This document shows, piece after piece, positions 45,393 to 55,165 of a stretch of DNA of 64,000 nt. Source of the stretch: G963663365 sp963663365 (GTDB lineage: Bacteria; Hinthialibacterota; Hinthialibacteria; Hinthialibacterales; G963663365); assembly GCA_963663365.2 (NCBI GenBank), contig CAXXIH010000004.1, positions 310,001 to 374,000 of the forward strand, given 5' to 3'. A program made the translations under genes and the position numbers. Position 1 is the first letter of the stretch. Each line of letters begins with the position of its first letter. The notes below the pieces were generated by a model, which searched no databases, was not told the origin of the DNA, and was given only the letters and a program-made list of their open reading frames with translations.

Positions 45393-46511
45393 CTAGGCCA
45401 AAGTATGCAGCGGAGCGTTGCTCATGACGGCGCCCGTCTCGCTGTCACGCACGACTCTTTCATAAAGCGTAGTCCGCTCAACAGGTTCGCGTTTCGCCTC
45501 GCTGATTAAAAATTCGATCTCGCGAACCGTGAGACCTTCAGGAGTCGTAGCACCGGCCATGTGAGTAATACGTTCCTCAACAACCGTGCCATCCAGGTCA
45601 TCGATTCCAAAATTGAGCGCGACTTGCGACAACTTCACACCTAGCATAATCCAAAAAGCCTTTATATGGGGGAAATTATCAAGCATAAGCCGGGCCGTAG
45701 CCACGATCCGAAGATCATGCAAACCGGTGCTTAAGCTGCCATGCAGACGGTTGTTTTTGGGATGGTAAGCCAGCGGGATGAACGTTTGAAAACCACCGGA
45801 GCGGTCTTGCTGTTCCCGCAGAATGCGCATGTGTTCGATGATTTCTTCATCCGTTTCGATATGCCCATAAAGCATGGTCGCATTGGTTCGTAATCCTAAG
45901 CGATGCGCGGTATCGTGAATCTCGAGCCACCGTTTTGCACAGGTTTTATCCGGGAAAAGTTTGGCCTGAATACGGTCCGAAAAGACTTCCGCGCCGCCAC
46001 CGGGCATAGAACCAAGACCGCAATCGATAAGGTATTGCAAAACTTCTTGTACGTTCTTGCCGGATATTTTGGCGAAATAATCGATTTCAACGGCTGTAAA
46101 TGCTTTCAGATGCAGTTCCGGATACCGGCTGCGCAAAGCCGACAGCATTTCTCCGTACCACTCCAATCGATAATCGGGGTGCAAACCACCAACCATATGC
46201 ACTTCGGTGGCTCCCGCCTCAACCGCTTCTCCTGCGCGTTTTACAATCTCATCGATGCTGAATTCATACGCACCGTCTTGACCGCGTTTACGTTGAAACG
46301 AACAGAAAGCACAATTGAGTTCACAAATGTTGCTGTAGTTGATATGGCGGTTGACATTATAGAATGTCCGGTTTCCCCAAAGTCTTTCGCGCACGGAATT
46401 GGCAAGGCTCCCAAGCCGGTGCACATCGCATTCTTGAATCAGCCAAAGTCCCTCATCCGGGGACAACCGTTGTTGAGCATCAATTTTTTCTTTGATTTGA
46501 TCGTACATCAT
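45393..46511 (-). CDS. mqnE: Aminofutalosine synthase (radical SAM), menaquinone biosynthesis
   Basis: The radical-SAM cluster motif is Cys63-x3-Cys67-x2-Cys70 (NICELNCAFC). MqnE hallmarks are MVGGLHPDYRLEWYGEML, KAFTAVEIDYFAK, GGGAEVFSDRI and NATMLYGHIET. MqnE joins 3-[(1-carboxyvinyl)oxy]benzoate to SAM to make 6-amino-6-deoxyfutalosine, the second step of the futalosine route to menaquinone. No other mqn gene is in the window. ATG at 46511 follows GTGGA. It lies ~80 bp downstream of the NtrC-type gene on the same strand. Confidence 0.93.
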   Translation of the reverse strand: MMYDQIKEKIDAQQRLSPDEGLWLIQECDVHRLGSLANSVRERLWGNRTFYNVNRHINYSNICELNCAFCSFQRKRGQDGAYEFSIDEIVKRAGEAVEAGATEVHMVGGLHPDYRLEWYGEMLSALRSRYPELHLKAFTAVEIDYFAKISGKNVQEVLQYLIDCGLGSMPGGGAEVFSDRIQAKLFPDKTCAKRWLEIHDTAHRLGLRTNATMLYGHIETDEEIIEHMRILREQQDRSGGFQTFIPLAYHPKNNRLHGSLSTGLHDLRIVATARLMLDNFPHIKAFWIMLGVKLSQVALNFGIDDLDGTVVEERITHMAGATTPEGLTVREIEFLISEAKREPVERTTLYERVVRDSETGAVMSNAPLHTLA

Positions 46512-46592
46512 GAATTTCCACTCGACAGAATACGCCCCGCCCAGGTGAACTCAAAGATCCATAGGGCAATGTGCATTTCATAAGCCGGTGGT

Positions 46593-48011
46593 TCAGGAAC
46601 TCTTATGTGAGCGCCAAGAGGGGTGAGTTATGTTGAATTTCTTCACCCGGGCATTCATACGGTCCGGGGAAATCCTAAGCAATTTGGCGGCGGCGGATTG
46701 GATCCAATCGGTCTGCTCCAATGCCTGGACAATAGCCTGGCGTTCGAGTTCTTCCAGCGCCATACCATTCGGTGGAAGACTGAAAACCTGCCCGGAGCCG
46801 GATGCTGATTCGCCGGTGGAATCCTCGATACCTTCTTTACGGACAGCCGCCAGAGTCAGGGGCCCATCGGTGCGGTGCCGAAGCACGAGACGTTCAACAA
46901 CATTGATCAGCTCTCGAACATTGCCCGGCCAATCGTATTGCACCAAGGCTTCAGCCGCATCAGGGGTTAATTCCGGCGCGGGCCTGCCGCGTCGTCCCGC
47001 GCATTGTTTCAAATAATACTGAGCGAGGGGAAAGATATCGTCCCGGCGTTCCCTTAGCGGCGGGACATGAAGCTGTAAAACATCCAAACGGAACAAAAGA
47101 TCCTTACGGAAACGTCCGGCTTCGGCTTCTTGCTGCAGGTTTTTGTTTGTGGCCGCCATGACCACAATATCGACAGTAATTCGTTGACTCCCGCCAAGCC
47201 GTTCGAATGCTTGCGTATCCAGCGCACGGAGGATTTTACCTTGGCTTTCGGGTGGCATATCTCCGATTTCATCAAGAAAGAGAATCCCCCCATCGGCCAA
47301 TTCTAATTTTCCTTTTTTTCGCTCGGTGGCGCCGGTAAAAGCGCCTCGTTCGTGGCCAAAAACTTCGGATTGGAAAAGATTGTCTGTTGGCAACGCAGCG
47401 CAATTCACATCAATCAGCGCCTGTTTGCTGCGCCGCCCCAAACGATGAAGATGACGGGCCACAAGTTCCTTGCCGACTCCGGTCTCTCCGGTTATTAAAA
47501 CATTGGCATCTGCAGCAGCGATTTCCTTCATCTCAGAAAGAATCGAACGCATTACAGAACTTTGAGCAACAATCTCTTCCAGAGGAGATACACTCTGCAA
47601 CGTCTGTTCAAGTATATCCGCGCGGCGCTGCAATCCCGCTGTTTCAAGAACACGCTCCAGCCGAAAAAGGATCGCGTCACGATTGGAGTCTTTTGTGATG
47701 TAATCCTGTGCCCCTGCGCGCATGGCTTCTACGGCGATATCCACACGCTCGACCGATGTTAAAAGCACAACAGGAAGCCGTGCTTCGATCGTATGATTTG
47801 CCCCGCTCCGGATTTGGCGCAGTAATTCCAATCCGTCCATTTCCGGCATGACAACATCGGTCAAGACTAAATCGACTTTATGTTCTTGAAGATAGGCAAG
47901 CGCGGCCACGCCGCCATCAACCAATGTGGCTCGATGCCCGGCCATTTCCAGATTCTTGCATAACCTGGAGCCAAAACGGCTATCGTCTTCAACAACCAAA
48001 ATCTGTCCCAT
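46593..48011 (-). CDS. NtrC-type sigma54-dependent response regulator
   Basis: The product is 472 residues. The receiver (1-120) has its phosphoacceptor Asp52 in LVLTDVVMPEMDG. The AAA+ domain (~143-370) has Walker A GETGVGKE (173-180), the sigma54 contact loop GAFTGA (221-226) and Walker B ILFLDEIGDM. A Fis-type HTH (ALEQTDWIQSAAAKLLRISPDRMNARVKKF) ends it. It activates sigma54 promoters when phosphorylated; no kinase lies beside it. It follows the HEAT-repeat gene by 80 bp on the same strand. Confidence 0.95.
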   Translation of the reverse strand: MGQILVVEDDSRFGSRLCKNLEMAGHRATLVDGGVAALAYLQEHKVDLVLTDVVMPEMDGLELLRQIRSGANHTIEARLPVVLLTSVERVDIAVEAMRAGAQDYITKDSNRDAILFRLERVLETAGLQRRADILEQTLQSVSPLEEIVAQSSVMRSILSEMKEIAAADANVLITGETGVGKELVARHLHRLGRRSKQALIDVNCAALPTDNLFQSEVFGHERGAFTGATERKKGKLELADGGILFLDEIGDMPPESQGKILRALDTQAFERLGGSQRITVDIVVMAATNKNLQQEAEAGRFRKDLLFRLDVLQLHVPPLRERRDDIFPLAQYYLKQCAGRRGRPAPELTPDAAEALVQYDWPGNVRELINVVERLVLRHRTDGPLTLAAVRKEGIEDSTGESASGSGQVFSLPPNGMALEELERQAIVQALEQTDWIQSAAAKLLRISPDRMNARVKKFNITHPSWRSHKSS

Positions 48012-48091
48012 GACAGCTTCAGGTTAGCCTATTGCGCAGGAAGCGCACCAGTCATGCGGCATATCAAGAAAGGGGTGGCACCGCGCAAAAA

Positions 48092-50029
48092 CTACGCGAT
48101 TTCGAAGGAAAGATTGAGACGGTTACGCAGGGCCTGCTGAGCCACAAGCCGGACTTTGCGTTCGGGATCCTGCAAGAAGGGCATCAACGCACGGATATCT
48201 TCTTCCGTGCCCTTTCGGCCTAGCCCGCGCACGGCCATCTCACGAACCGGCGCACGCGGGTCATTGGCGCCCTCACGAAGCCGGGGAACATACTGAGGCA
48301 TTTCTGAATGCCCCACGACCCATAACGCACTGGCCTTTACCCACTCATCATCGGAATCAAGCATTTTGGCCAATTCACCTTCAACACTGGCATCACCCCA
48401 GGACAGAAGTTTTTGTATGGCATTTGCCTTCTCGCGATTTTCTTTGCTGGTAACGGCCTTTTTTAAAACAGGTTTGAATTTTTCGATGGGGTCGTTGGGG
48501 AGAAGTTCTATTGCGTTTGCACGAACACGAGCATCGCTGTCTTTCAGGAAAGGCTCGATAACCTCGCAACGTTGGCCGCCATCCTGAATCCGCCGGAAAC
48601 CGGAAACCGCACAACTTCGCACTTTTGGATCTCGATCCAAAGACATGCGTTTCAAATCCGATACCGCAGCCTCATATTTGCTCGAAGGAAGCATCTTAAT
48701 GTATTTGATGCGGTCATCCACTTCATTCGAGGTTGAAAGATACGAGACTTCTTCAAAGAAGTCCGGTTTCATTTTGGTAAGTTGAGCAAGAATCTTGTTG
48801 CGGCGGCCTTGCGAAAGCGAATCGAAATCTTTCAACAAATTATCACGCATAATAACATAGATTGTGGTGATAACGCCTTTACGGACTTTGGGGCGCTTGC
48901 TGCGCAATAAATGCTGAATCCGGTCCAGTACCGAAAGTGTTCCTTTTTTGCGGATATAACGGAGCGTAGCCAGCAAAAGCTGCTCGTCTGTATCCGTAAG
49001 AAATTGAAAGACCTCTTTTTGAAGCGGTAAGGTTTCGCTTTCACCCAGGATTTTTAGAACACGTATGCGGATACGCGAATCATCAAGTTCCAAACATCGG
49101 TGGAGAAAAGCCAAGTTCTGTTCGGCGCCGACCGCCTGCAAAAGATCGAAAAGCACAATCCGCTCAGGCGGATTCATATGCTTAATGCAGCCTTGGAATT
49201 CAACCAGCACACGATAATGCTGCATCACAAAGGCCACACGAACAAACTCGTCTTGGGACAGCTGCCGAAGCGCTTGCAGATGGTGATTGACGTCATCACC
49301 GCTGGTACGGACTGCAATACTAATAAATTGAGTTAGCCGCTCCAGAAGATCGTCATTGAGTTGCAGCAAACCACGATAAAGAGGAACAAGACCGCCGGTC
49401 CTCCGCAACCGTATAAATTCATCGTGTAGAAGTGTGTATTGGGGAAGTTCAAGGCCGTGGTAAATTTCCCAAAAATGATCCTCATCCAAGCAGGACATAC
49501 GGATGAAAAACTCAATGGCTTGAAATCCCGCGGAGCGTTTCGATTTAAAAAGAGGTAATGAGAATACCCGCATTACCTCGTGAACTTCGGAAAGGTCCAG
49601 CCCTCCCTCTTGTCTCATCTCATCTGCGGATTTGATGAGAGAGGTAATACTGCTGCGTGTCTCTTCGACAACGGTATTGTGGTAATCTTCAAGGCCGGGC
49701 AGAAGAAGTTTTGCAGTGGCGATACGATTGGCACGGGCCAAAAGCCGAATTACGCCTACCCGAACCTGCCACATTGGACAGCGTAATTCCGAAATCAGGA
49801 TATCGTAATCGATTTCGCAAGCCTGAATGACTTCCCAAGCACGATTACGTATTTCGACGTTATCATTGGCTAATTGCCATAGCAAAAGCCGTTTGGCCCA
49901 TGGGCTTTGGCCGGGCATAGAGACGACGTCCAGCGCTTCCCAGCGTTTATCTTCTCCCCATTTATCGGAGAAAAGCATCTGGGAGAGCCGGTCAGCGCGT
50001 GAACCACGCAATCCTTCCTTGCGTTTCAT
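48092..50029 (-). CDS. HEAT-repeat protein
   Basis: The product is 645 residues with no signal peptide and repeats of the alpha-alpha HEAT type along the chain: PMWQVRVGVIRLLARA, SRIRIRVLKILGESE, RPKVRKGVITTIY, RDPKVRSCAVSGFRRI, SDARVRANAIELLPND, DDEWVKASALWVVGHS and RAPVREMAVRGLGRKGTEEDIRALMPFL. HEAT arrays are scaffolds for protein or lipid interactions; the partner is unknown. It heads a minus-strand run with the NtrC-type activator, MqnE and HAD genes. Confidence 0.88.
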   Translation of the reverse strand: MKRKEGLRGSRADRLSQMLFSDKWGEDKRWEALDVVSMPGQSPWAKRLLLWQLANDNVEIRNRAWEVIQACEIDYDILISELRCPMWQVRVGVIRLLARANRIATAKLLLPGLEDYHNTVVEETRSSITSLIKSADEMRQEGGLDLSEVHEVMRVFSLPLFKSKRSAGFQAIEFFIRMSCLDEDHFWEIYHGLELPQYTLLHDEFIRLRRTGGLVPLYRGLLQLNDDLLERLTQFISIAVRTSGDDVNHHLQALRQLSQDEFVRVAFVMQHYRVLVEFQGCIKHMNPPERIVLFDLLQAVGAEQNLAFLHRCLELDDSRIRIRVLKILGESETLPLQKEVFQFLTDTDEQLLLATLRYIRKKGTLSVLDRIQHLLRSKRPKVRKGVITTIYVIMRDNLLKDFDSLSQGRRNKILAQLTKMKPDFFEEVSYLSTSNEVDDRIKYIKMLPSSKYEAAVSDLKRMSLDRDPKVRSCAVSGFRRIQDGGQRCEVIEPFLKDSDARVRANAIELLPNDPIEKFKPVLKKAVTSKENREKANAIQKLLSWGDASVEGELAKMLDSDDEWVKASALWVVGHSEMPQYVPRLREGANDPRAPVREMAVRGLGRKGTEEDIRALMPFLQDPERKVRLVAQQALRNRLNLSFEIA

Positions 50030-50668
50030 AATCGTCTCTTTTCAGCCTCAGTTCCCGAATATGCGCACCCTTTCCTAAGAATAAATGAGATACGCACAAC
50101 GATCACACATATATCGACACAAAATCCATGATCTTTATAGAGAGACTATTGATTCTAAAATATTCATAAATCCAAATAAAACAGACATAAACATGATGTC
50201 GCCGCAAAAAATGCCACTCCTCCTGTCACAAAGGAGAGACCTCACCAATTGGATTGTAACCACATATCGCCAAATGTCAAATATCCGGCAATATGTATCG
50301 ATATATGTAAAATAATGATACACAAGAGGCTTATTATTATTAACATGCAGGCAGACTTGCAGGTATAAGAATCTGTCAACGCTAACATTAAATGAATACC
50401 TAAATTGACACAAGTCCTGCTGTTCTGCAGTTTGTTATTTCTATAAACGATTGCCGGATCCAAATATTAGCCACGCAACTGCCGATCCTGCGGTTTCGAC
50501 AAAAATGTGCTTACCACAGATTCGGTAAAAAGCATTAGAATCATACCCGGCGCCGGCATCGGATTCTCCCAAGAATCGAAATCTTGAGCTCCAAACAAAC
50601 ATCAATAAGACTGCATTTGTTAGCCGGGAAAAAGTGTGCGGCCTTTCAATCAGCTCGTGAGGAAAAGA
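50030..50668. other. AT-rich intergenic region
   Basis: About 640 bp between the divergent HEAT and trpD genes, markedly more AT-rich than the surroundings over ~50090-50460, with no plausible coding frame, tRNA or clear terminator. It should contain both promoters. No mobile-element trace was recognised. Confidence 0.5.
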
Positions 50669-51685
50669 ATGAATATCTCCGAAATACTAATGAAACTTGC
50701 CAACGGATCGAGTCTTGATCTTGAAGAAAGCGGTTGTCTTTTCAACTCAGTTATGAATGGCGAGCTGACACCGGCGCAAACAGGAGCCTTGTTGGGCATT
50801 ATGTCGACTCGCCAACCCACAGTTGATGAATTGGTGGGAGCCGCTAGGGCTATGCGTGATGCGGCGGTGCATATTCAACATGATCTTCCGCTCGTGTTGG
50901 ATACTTGTGGTACAGGAGGCGATCACGCAGGGACATTCAATATCTCAACATGTACTGCATTTGTCGTCGCGGCAGCCGGTGTGCCCGTAGCCAAACACGG
51001 AAACCGTTCGGCCAGCAGCAAATGTGGCGGCGCGGATCTTCTGGAGGCTATGGGTTGGGATTTGGATGCCGAACCTGAGAAATTGGAGAAATGCCTGCGG
51101 GATACAAACTTCACATTTCTTTTCGCCCGGAAAATGCACCCGGCGATGCGGCATGTTGCGCCAATCCGCTCCGAATTAAAGATACGCACGATTTTCAATT
51201 ACCTCGGCCCAATGACAAATCCGGCATCTGCAAATCGCCAACTGGTAGGAATTTCCGACCACAGCATGCTCGATAGCTACGCTCACGCTCTTTCACATCT
51301 TGATGTCGATGTTGCAATGGTTGTATCCGCTCGTGACGGTCTCGATGAAATCAGCCTGACGGCTCCGACCGATGTCGTTGAATGGCGTAATGGAGAAGTA
51401 TTGGAATACACGCTGGAGCCCGAGGAACTCGGTTTACAGTGCTGCCAAATCCAGGACCTGGCTGGCGGAGACGCAGCAGAAAACTTCCGCATAACTCAGG
51501 AAATCTTTCGGGACAAAGTGCCGGGGCCGAAACAAGATGCTGTCATCCTCAATGCAGGAGCATCATTATACGTGGCCAGCCAGGCATCCAATATCCGCAA
51601 AGCCATTGAACACGCTCGAGAGATTATTCAATCCGGACAGGCCTGGGCCAAAGTGGAAGAAGTGCTGAGCACAATCTCGGGATAG
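50669..51685 (+). CDS. trpD: Anthranilate phosphoribosyltransferase
   Basis: Family motifs are in place: VLDTCGTGGDHAGTFNIST (PRPP/Mg site), VAKHGNRSASSKCGGADLLEAMG, FLFARKMHPAM, VAPIRSELKIRTIFNYLGPMTNPA and the GLDEISL motif. The enzyme moves phosphoribose onto anthranilate in tryptophan synthesis. ATG at 50669 has GAGG upstream. It stands alone here: no trpE, trpC or trpB is nearby, so the trp pathway is dispersed in this genome. It faces the minus-strand GGCT gene 25 bp away. Confidence 0.96.
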   Translation: MNISEILMKLANGSSLDLEESGCLFNSVMNGELTPAQTGALLGIMSTRQPTVDELVGAARAMRDAAVHIQHDLPLVLDTCGTGGDHAGTFNISTCTAFVVAAAGVPVAKHGNRSASSKCGGADLLEAMGWDLDAEPEKLEKCLRDTNFTFLFARKMHPAMRHVAPIRSELKIRTIFNYLGPMTNPASANRQLVGISDHSMLDSYAHALSHLDVDVAMVVSARDGLDEISLTAPTDVVEWRNGEVLEYTLEPEELGLQCCQIQDLAGGDAAENFRITQEIFRDKVPGPKQDAVILNAGASLYVASQASNIRKAIEHAREIIQSGQAWAKVEEVLSTISG

Positions 51686-51709
51686 AAATGCAAGCAGTTG
51701 GAGAACAGT

Positions 51710-52120
51710 TCACAAAAATGGTTTGTAGTCTCCGTTGGCGACGATTTTTGCGTGTTCTGTGGAATGTTTATACCAATAGACCCACGCCTTCACGGTTTTC
51801 CCCCCGGAGGTGACGATATCTTCTTGTTTGCGTTGGTAAAGATAAGGATGATCTTCATGCGCATCGAGTTTTTTTAAGATATCATCACTGATTTCATACA
51901 ATTCACCGTGAATGGGTTCATTGTCTTTTGATTCTTCCGCCGGTTGACCGGCTTCTGCCTTCGGTAAAGGCTTTGCGGCAGGATAGGGTCCCAAGTCGTA
52001 TAACCGGCCGCCAAAGAGTTTTGAATCCTCATCGAGGATAGGTGCGCTTCCCAAAAGAGCGTGATCGCTCCCTCCCTCGCGGAATGTTCCATAGGCGAAA
52101 AATCTTTGTTGGTTCGTCAC
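51710..52120 (-). CDS. Gamma-glutamylcyclotransferase-like (AIG2/GGCT-fold) protein
   Basis: The product is 136 residues with the fold signature FFAYGTFREGGSDHALL (the YGTL-like loop at the N terminus), GRLYDLGPYPA, HGELYEISDDILKKLDAHEDHPYLYQR and KAWVYWY. These proteins cleave gamma-glutamyl amines or dipeptides to 5-oxoproline, or handle related amide groups. The start is GTG. An insertion of ~20 acidic/Pro residues follows the first sheet. It lies 60 bp downstream of the membrane-protein gene. Confidence 0.85.
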   Translation of the reverse strand: MTNQQRFFAYGTFREGGSDHALLGSAPILDEDSKLFGGRLYDLGPYPAAKPLPKAEAGQPAEESKDNEPIHGELYEISDDILKKLDAHEDHPYLYQRKQEDIVTSGGKTVKAWVYWYKHSTEHAKIVANGDYKPFL

Positions 52121-52181
52121 ACTAGATACCCCGAATCTTTTCCGGACTTTTTTTTCTTTGCTGAAGGAACCGTAGTTTTCT

Positions 52182-53102
52182 TCATGAATCGGGCTGCAAT
52201 TGAATTTCTTTGCATCGCCAATGCTCTTTCACCAACAGGAAAGGCAATTCAGTTAAATCAATTGCCTCCGATTCTGCATGATGCACTTCCTTTATTTTTG
52301 CAAACCAATTCATTTCGGTCATGCCCTCGAGCCAATCTTCCCAACGCTGGATGGGCAAATGCGCCAAATGGCTGCCTTTGGAATCCGGCCGATAAAGGTA
52401 AGAATGCACACGCTCTTGTCCGAGCAAAAAATTGCCAGGCTTGGCGCCAAATGGACAAACCAAGGTAACATCAATATAGACTGCGCCTGGCAAATGGAGG
52501 CGTTCCCGATTCGCCAAAAGAACGCCGCCACGTTTGTCCCGGGTTGTATCTTGATAGATAAAGGCACGACATCGTGGATAGCGTTTCAAGAAGATCTGTA
52601 CGACCTGCGACTCAAGGGCTCTTTCTAAAATTATAATTTCTTGATCGAGTTGATAATCCGGTGGCGTGTATGCAGGCAAGCCGGCATTTCTTCGAATGGG
52701 AAAAGGATGCCGGAGTCTTTCGAGCGCCAAAGGAATAAAAAGCGATGGTGAGGCGGCAAACCCGGAAAGCCAAGTAGGCACATTCGCCAGATAGTGAATG
52801 AGAATTACTGTCAGCGTAAATGCCAAAAGGGCTGTCCAACCGGCGGTTTCATAATCGGCCTCAGGTCTGCCTTTGCTTAGTTTTTCGACAACCAAAGTGA
52901 GTATAAGTGCCGCAATCGCAACAGTGGTCAGAATCCCGGCGACATCCTGAGTCATACGCAGAGCCAGATCGGACTCATGCGATTCGATTTCACTCTTGTT
53001 TGCTGTATCTGAAGGGGTGTTATCAATCTGCGGAATCCATACTACACACAATCCCACAATCGAGAGGATAAGCAGCACCGGTTTGAGCTTGGGCGAAAAC
53101 AT
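52182..53102 (-). CDS. Membrane protein of unknown function
   Basis: The product is ~306 residues. It has an N-terminal hydrophobic segment (PVLLILSIVGLCVVWIP), two more around residues 55-75 and 90-112, and a hydrophobic stretch near 115-130. The soluble C-terminal ~170 residues carry Cys, Trp and basic residues with no recognised signature (LDQEIIILERALESQVV, RLHLPGAVYIDVTLVCPFG). ATG at 53102 is preferred; a GTG at 53171 lacks a Shine-Dalgarno. It lies 71 bp downstream of the Pit gene and could be co-transcribed. Confidence 0.65.
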   Translation of the reverse strand: MFSPKLKPVLLILSIVGLCVVWIPQIDNTPSDTANKSEIESHESDLALRMTQDVAGILTTVAIAALILTLVVEKLSKGRPEADYETAGWTALLAFTLTVILIHYLANVPTWLSGFAASPSLFIPLALERLRHPFPIRRNAGLPAYTPPDYQLDQEIIILERALESQVVQIFLKRYPRCRAFIYQDTTRDKRGGVLLANRERLHLPGAVYIDVTLVCPFGAKPGNFLLGQERVHSYLYRPDSKGSHLAHLPIQRWEDWLEGMTEMNWFAKIKEVHHAESEAIDLTELPFLLVKEHWRCKEIQLQPDS

Positions 53103-53173
53103 GCGTGAGATTCCGTAGTTTGATTCTATCGTACGCCCAATCCGATGATGAGCGCTACGCTGTGCCGCCACTA

Positions 53174-54748
53174 TTACATATAGTCGGTATCGGAATCTTC
53201 GGTAAAAAGTTTGAGTTGGGAATTCTCATCGGTATCCATAATATGCTGTTTGCGTTCGGTCGCTTCAGCAACCAGGCGTTCGTCCTGCAAATCGGCTCTC
53301 TTTTTGACCACAAAGAAAAGAACGAGATTGATTGCAAGACAGAGAAGAATTCCGGCTTGGCTTAGGCTGCTGACAATAAAGGAGAAGATCGCTGACACAA
53401 TTGCAGCGAGGAATGCCGAAGCGAACCAGCAGAATACAACCCAAATCGTCCGGCCCAATTTGAGGTGGGAATCGCCACGCAAGAATATGCGGTCCGCCCA
53501 ACCGGTTGCCACAACGGCTGCAAATGAGACATACGTTGTCGAAACCGGCAGGCCCAATCCTGAAGCAAAAGCAATTACACTCCCCGAAACAGATGTAATT
53601 ACCGCTGCACGCAAGGCGTCATAATGCTGAATTTTATGATTGGGAATAATCTCAGGTTCGGGCGCCAAAGCTTCCTGCGGATGCGGTTGCGGTACAATCA
53701 GTTTCGCAATCCGCACACACCATTGAGGCGCATAAAGACGGACAACATCTCCTTGGCTGCCGGTATTGACCTCTGCCCGGGTAACGCGTTGGGCGGTTTT
53801 CGTTCCCATTCCGATCACCAACAGAAAGCCACAGCCAAACAGAAGGAACATCGGCACTGACTTCGATGCCGCCAAAGCGCCATCTTTCCAAATCATCAAA
53901 GATGCCACGCCGGGAGAGGCGCAATTCGCCAAATCGTTTTGTCCAAAAGCTAAAGCAATAACCAACATCCCCAAAATGGCCATAGATGCAAAAAGGCCCT
54001 TGGTGATCCGGTCTCCACCAATCCGAATGACAATCCAAATGAAACAGGTAAAGATGGCCCAAAGAACCAAAAGAACAATTACACCGAACTCATCCAACGT
54101 CGCGGCACGGATAGACTTCACAAAAGAAGCGTTCTTCATGCCCTTCATCAATACGAAATAAACCAATCCCGTTAGCAACAAACCGGATATCCATGGACCA
54201 TGCAGACGGACGCGTTGTGAATCTTCACATTGCGTCCCAATCGCACCCCGAAACGCCCGCTGCACAAGGAAAGCCATGATTCCGCTAATAAAAATGGAAC
54301 AGACGATTCCGGAAATGACTTGCGTACTTTTGCTCCAATCGACAACCTCCGGCCCTCCTACAGCCAATCCGCCGCCGAGAAGCGCAAATACCAGGCAGGC
54401 TGTAGTAGAAACGGGCATGCCGTAGGCCGAAAACATGAAGAGCAAAACGGTATTGGTGATATAGACGGCGCAATAGATTGAAATGGCCTTCTCTAGAGAA
54501 TCCAAAGCAGCAGGATCGAATATCCCCTTACGGGCCGTTTCCATTACCGGAGACGATGCACAGGCCCCCACAATCACGGCAATCCCTGCCAAGCGCACCG
54601 CCGTTTTTCTCTTTAAAACACGTGCCCCGAAAACAGCGTTTACAATATTGGCGGCATCGTTACGGCCTACTTCGACGGTGTTCCAAATCAACATGACCGT
54701 CGCGAACATGGCGGCAAAGGGGATGAACTGGGTCAAATTGTAATCCAT
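53174..54748 (-). CDS. Inorganic phosphate transporter, PiT family
   Basis: The product is ~524 residues with about eleven membrane helices. Both PiT signature repeats are present: EVGRNDAANIVNAVFGARVL near the N terminus and LAFGQNDLANCASPGVASL in the middle, followed by GLGLPVSTTYVSFAAVVATGWADR. PiT proteins carry metal-phosphate with protons or sodium. ATG at 54748 has a weak AAGAA site; an in-frame ATG at 54778 would add ten residues. A ~65-residue C-terminal helix/tail rich in charge follows the last membrane segment. Confidence 0.93.
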   Translation of the reverse strand: MDYNLTQFIPFAAMFATVMLIWNTVEVGRNDAANIVNAVFGARVLKRKTAVRLAGIAVIVGACASSPVMETARKGIFDPAALDSLEKAISIYCAVYITNTVLLFMFSAYGMPVSTTACLVFALLGGGLAVGGPEVVDWSKSTQVISGIVCSIFISGIMAFLVQRAFRGAIGTQCEDSQRVRLHGPWISGLLLTGLVYFVLMKGMKNASFVKSIRAATLDEFGVIVLLVLWAIFTCFIWIVIRIGGDRITKGLFASMAILGMLVIALAFGQNDLANCASPGVASLMIWKDGALAASKSVPMFLLFGCGFLLVIGMGTKTAQRVTRAEVNTGSQGDVVRLYAPQWCVRIAKLIVPQPHPQEALAPEPEIIPNHKIQHYDALRAAVITSVSGSVIAFASGLGLPVSTTYVSFAAVVATGWADRIFLRGDSHLKLGRTIWVVFCWFASAFLAAIVSAIFSFIVSSLSQAGILLCLAINLVLFFVVKKRADLQDERLVAEATERKQHIMDTDENSQLKLFTEDSDTDYM

Positions 54749-54778
54749 TTGTAGTTCTTCAATCGTCGGATCATGCAC

Positions 54779-55165
54779 GCGAAGGCGGCAGCTTTTGTCC
54801 TGAAGCCGGATTCCGGCTTGAATGCGGAACCATAGACTCTTTATCGATAGGCCGAATTCTTACGATGCCGGCAACTCCAGTGTTGTAGGCTAACCGAACT
54901 CTGCCATTGGACTATCCAAGCGCCCAATAACGGTTTGGAACTTCGTCACGTTCACTAAATTCTTTCTAAGACATAAAGCCTATTATATCAGTAAGTTACA
55001 ATCATTCTAGATCAAAAACAGGGTGTTTTCCTGGGACAATATTTGACTATGTCAAATATATGCTTTACTATGTTAATTAGTTAAATCAGTGATGATTTGA
55101 GTTTCGGTGGTTTGAACTCGAATGTGAGGCCGAAAGTTGGCGTAGACATTCTGAAAGGAACAAAA
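54779..55165 (+). promoter_or_regulatory. rpoD promoter region with 21-bp palindrome
   Basis: A sigma70 promoter is visible: TTGACT (55043-55048), 17-bp spacer, TACTAT (55066-55071). Overlapping the -35 is a perfect inverted repeat ATATTTGAC-TAT-GTCAAATAT (55039-55059), a good operator candidate. The region upstream, to the divergent Pit gene, holds no coding frame. Confidence 0.6.

Noticed and set aside
50135..50413. 92-codon minus-strand frame in the AT-rich gap
   Set aside because: Cys/Tyr/Ile-rich translation of AT-rich DNA with no Shine-Dalgarno; not credible as a gene.
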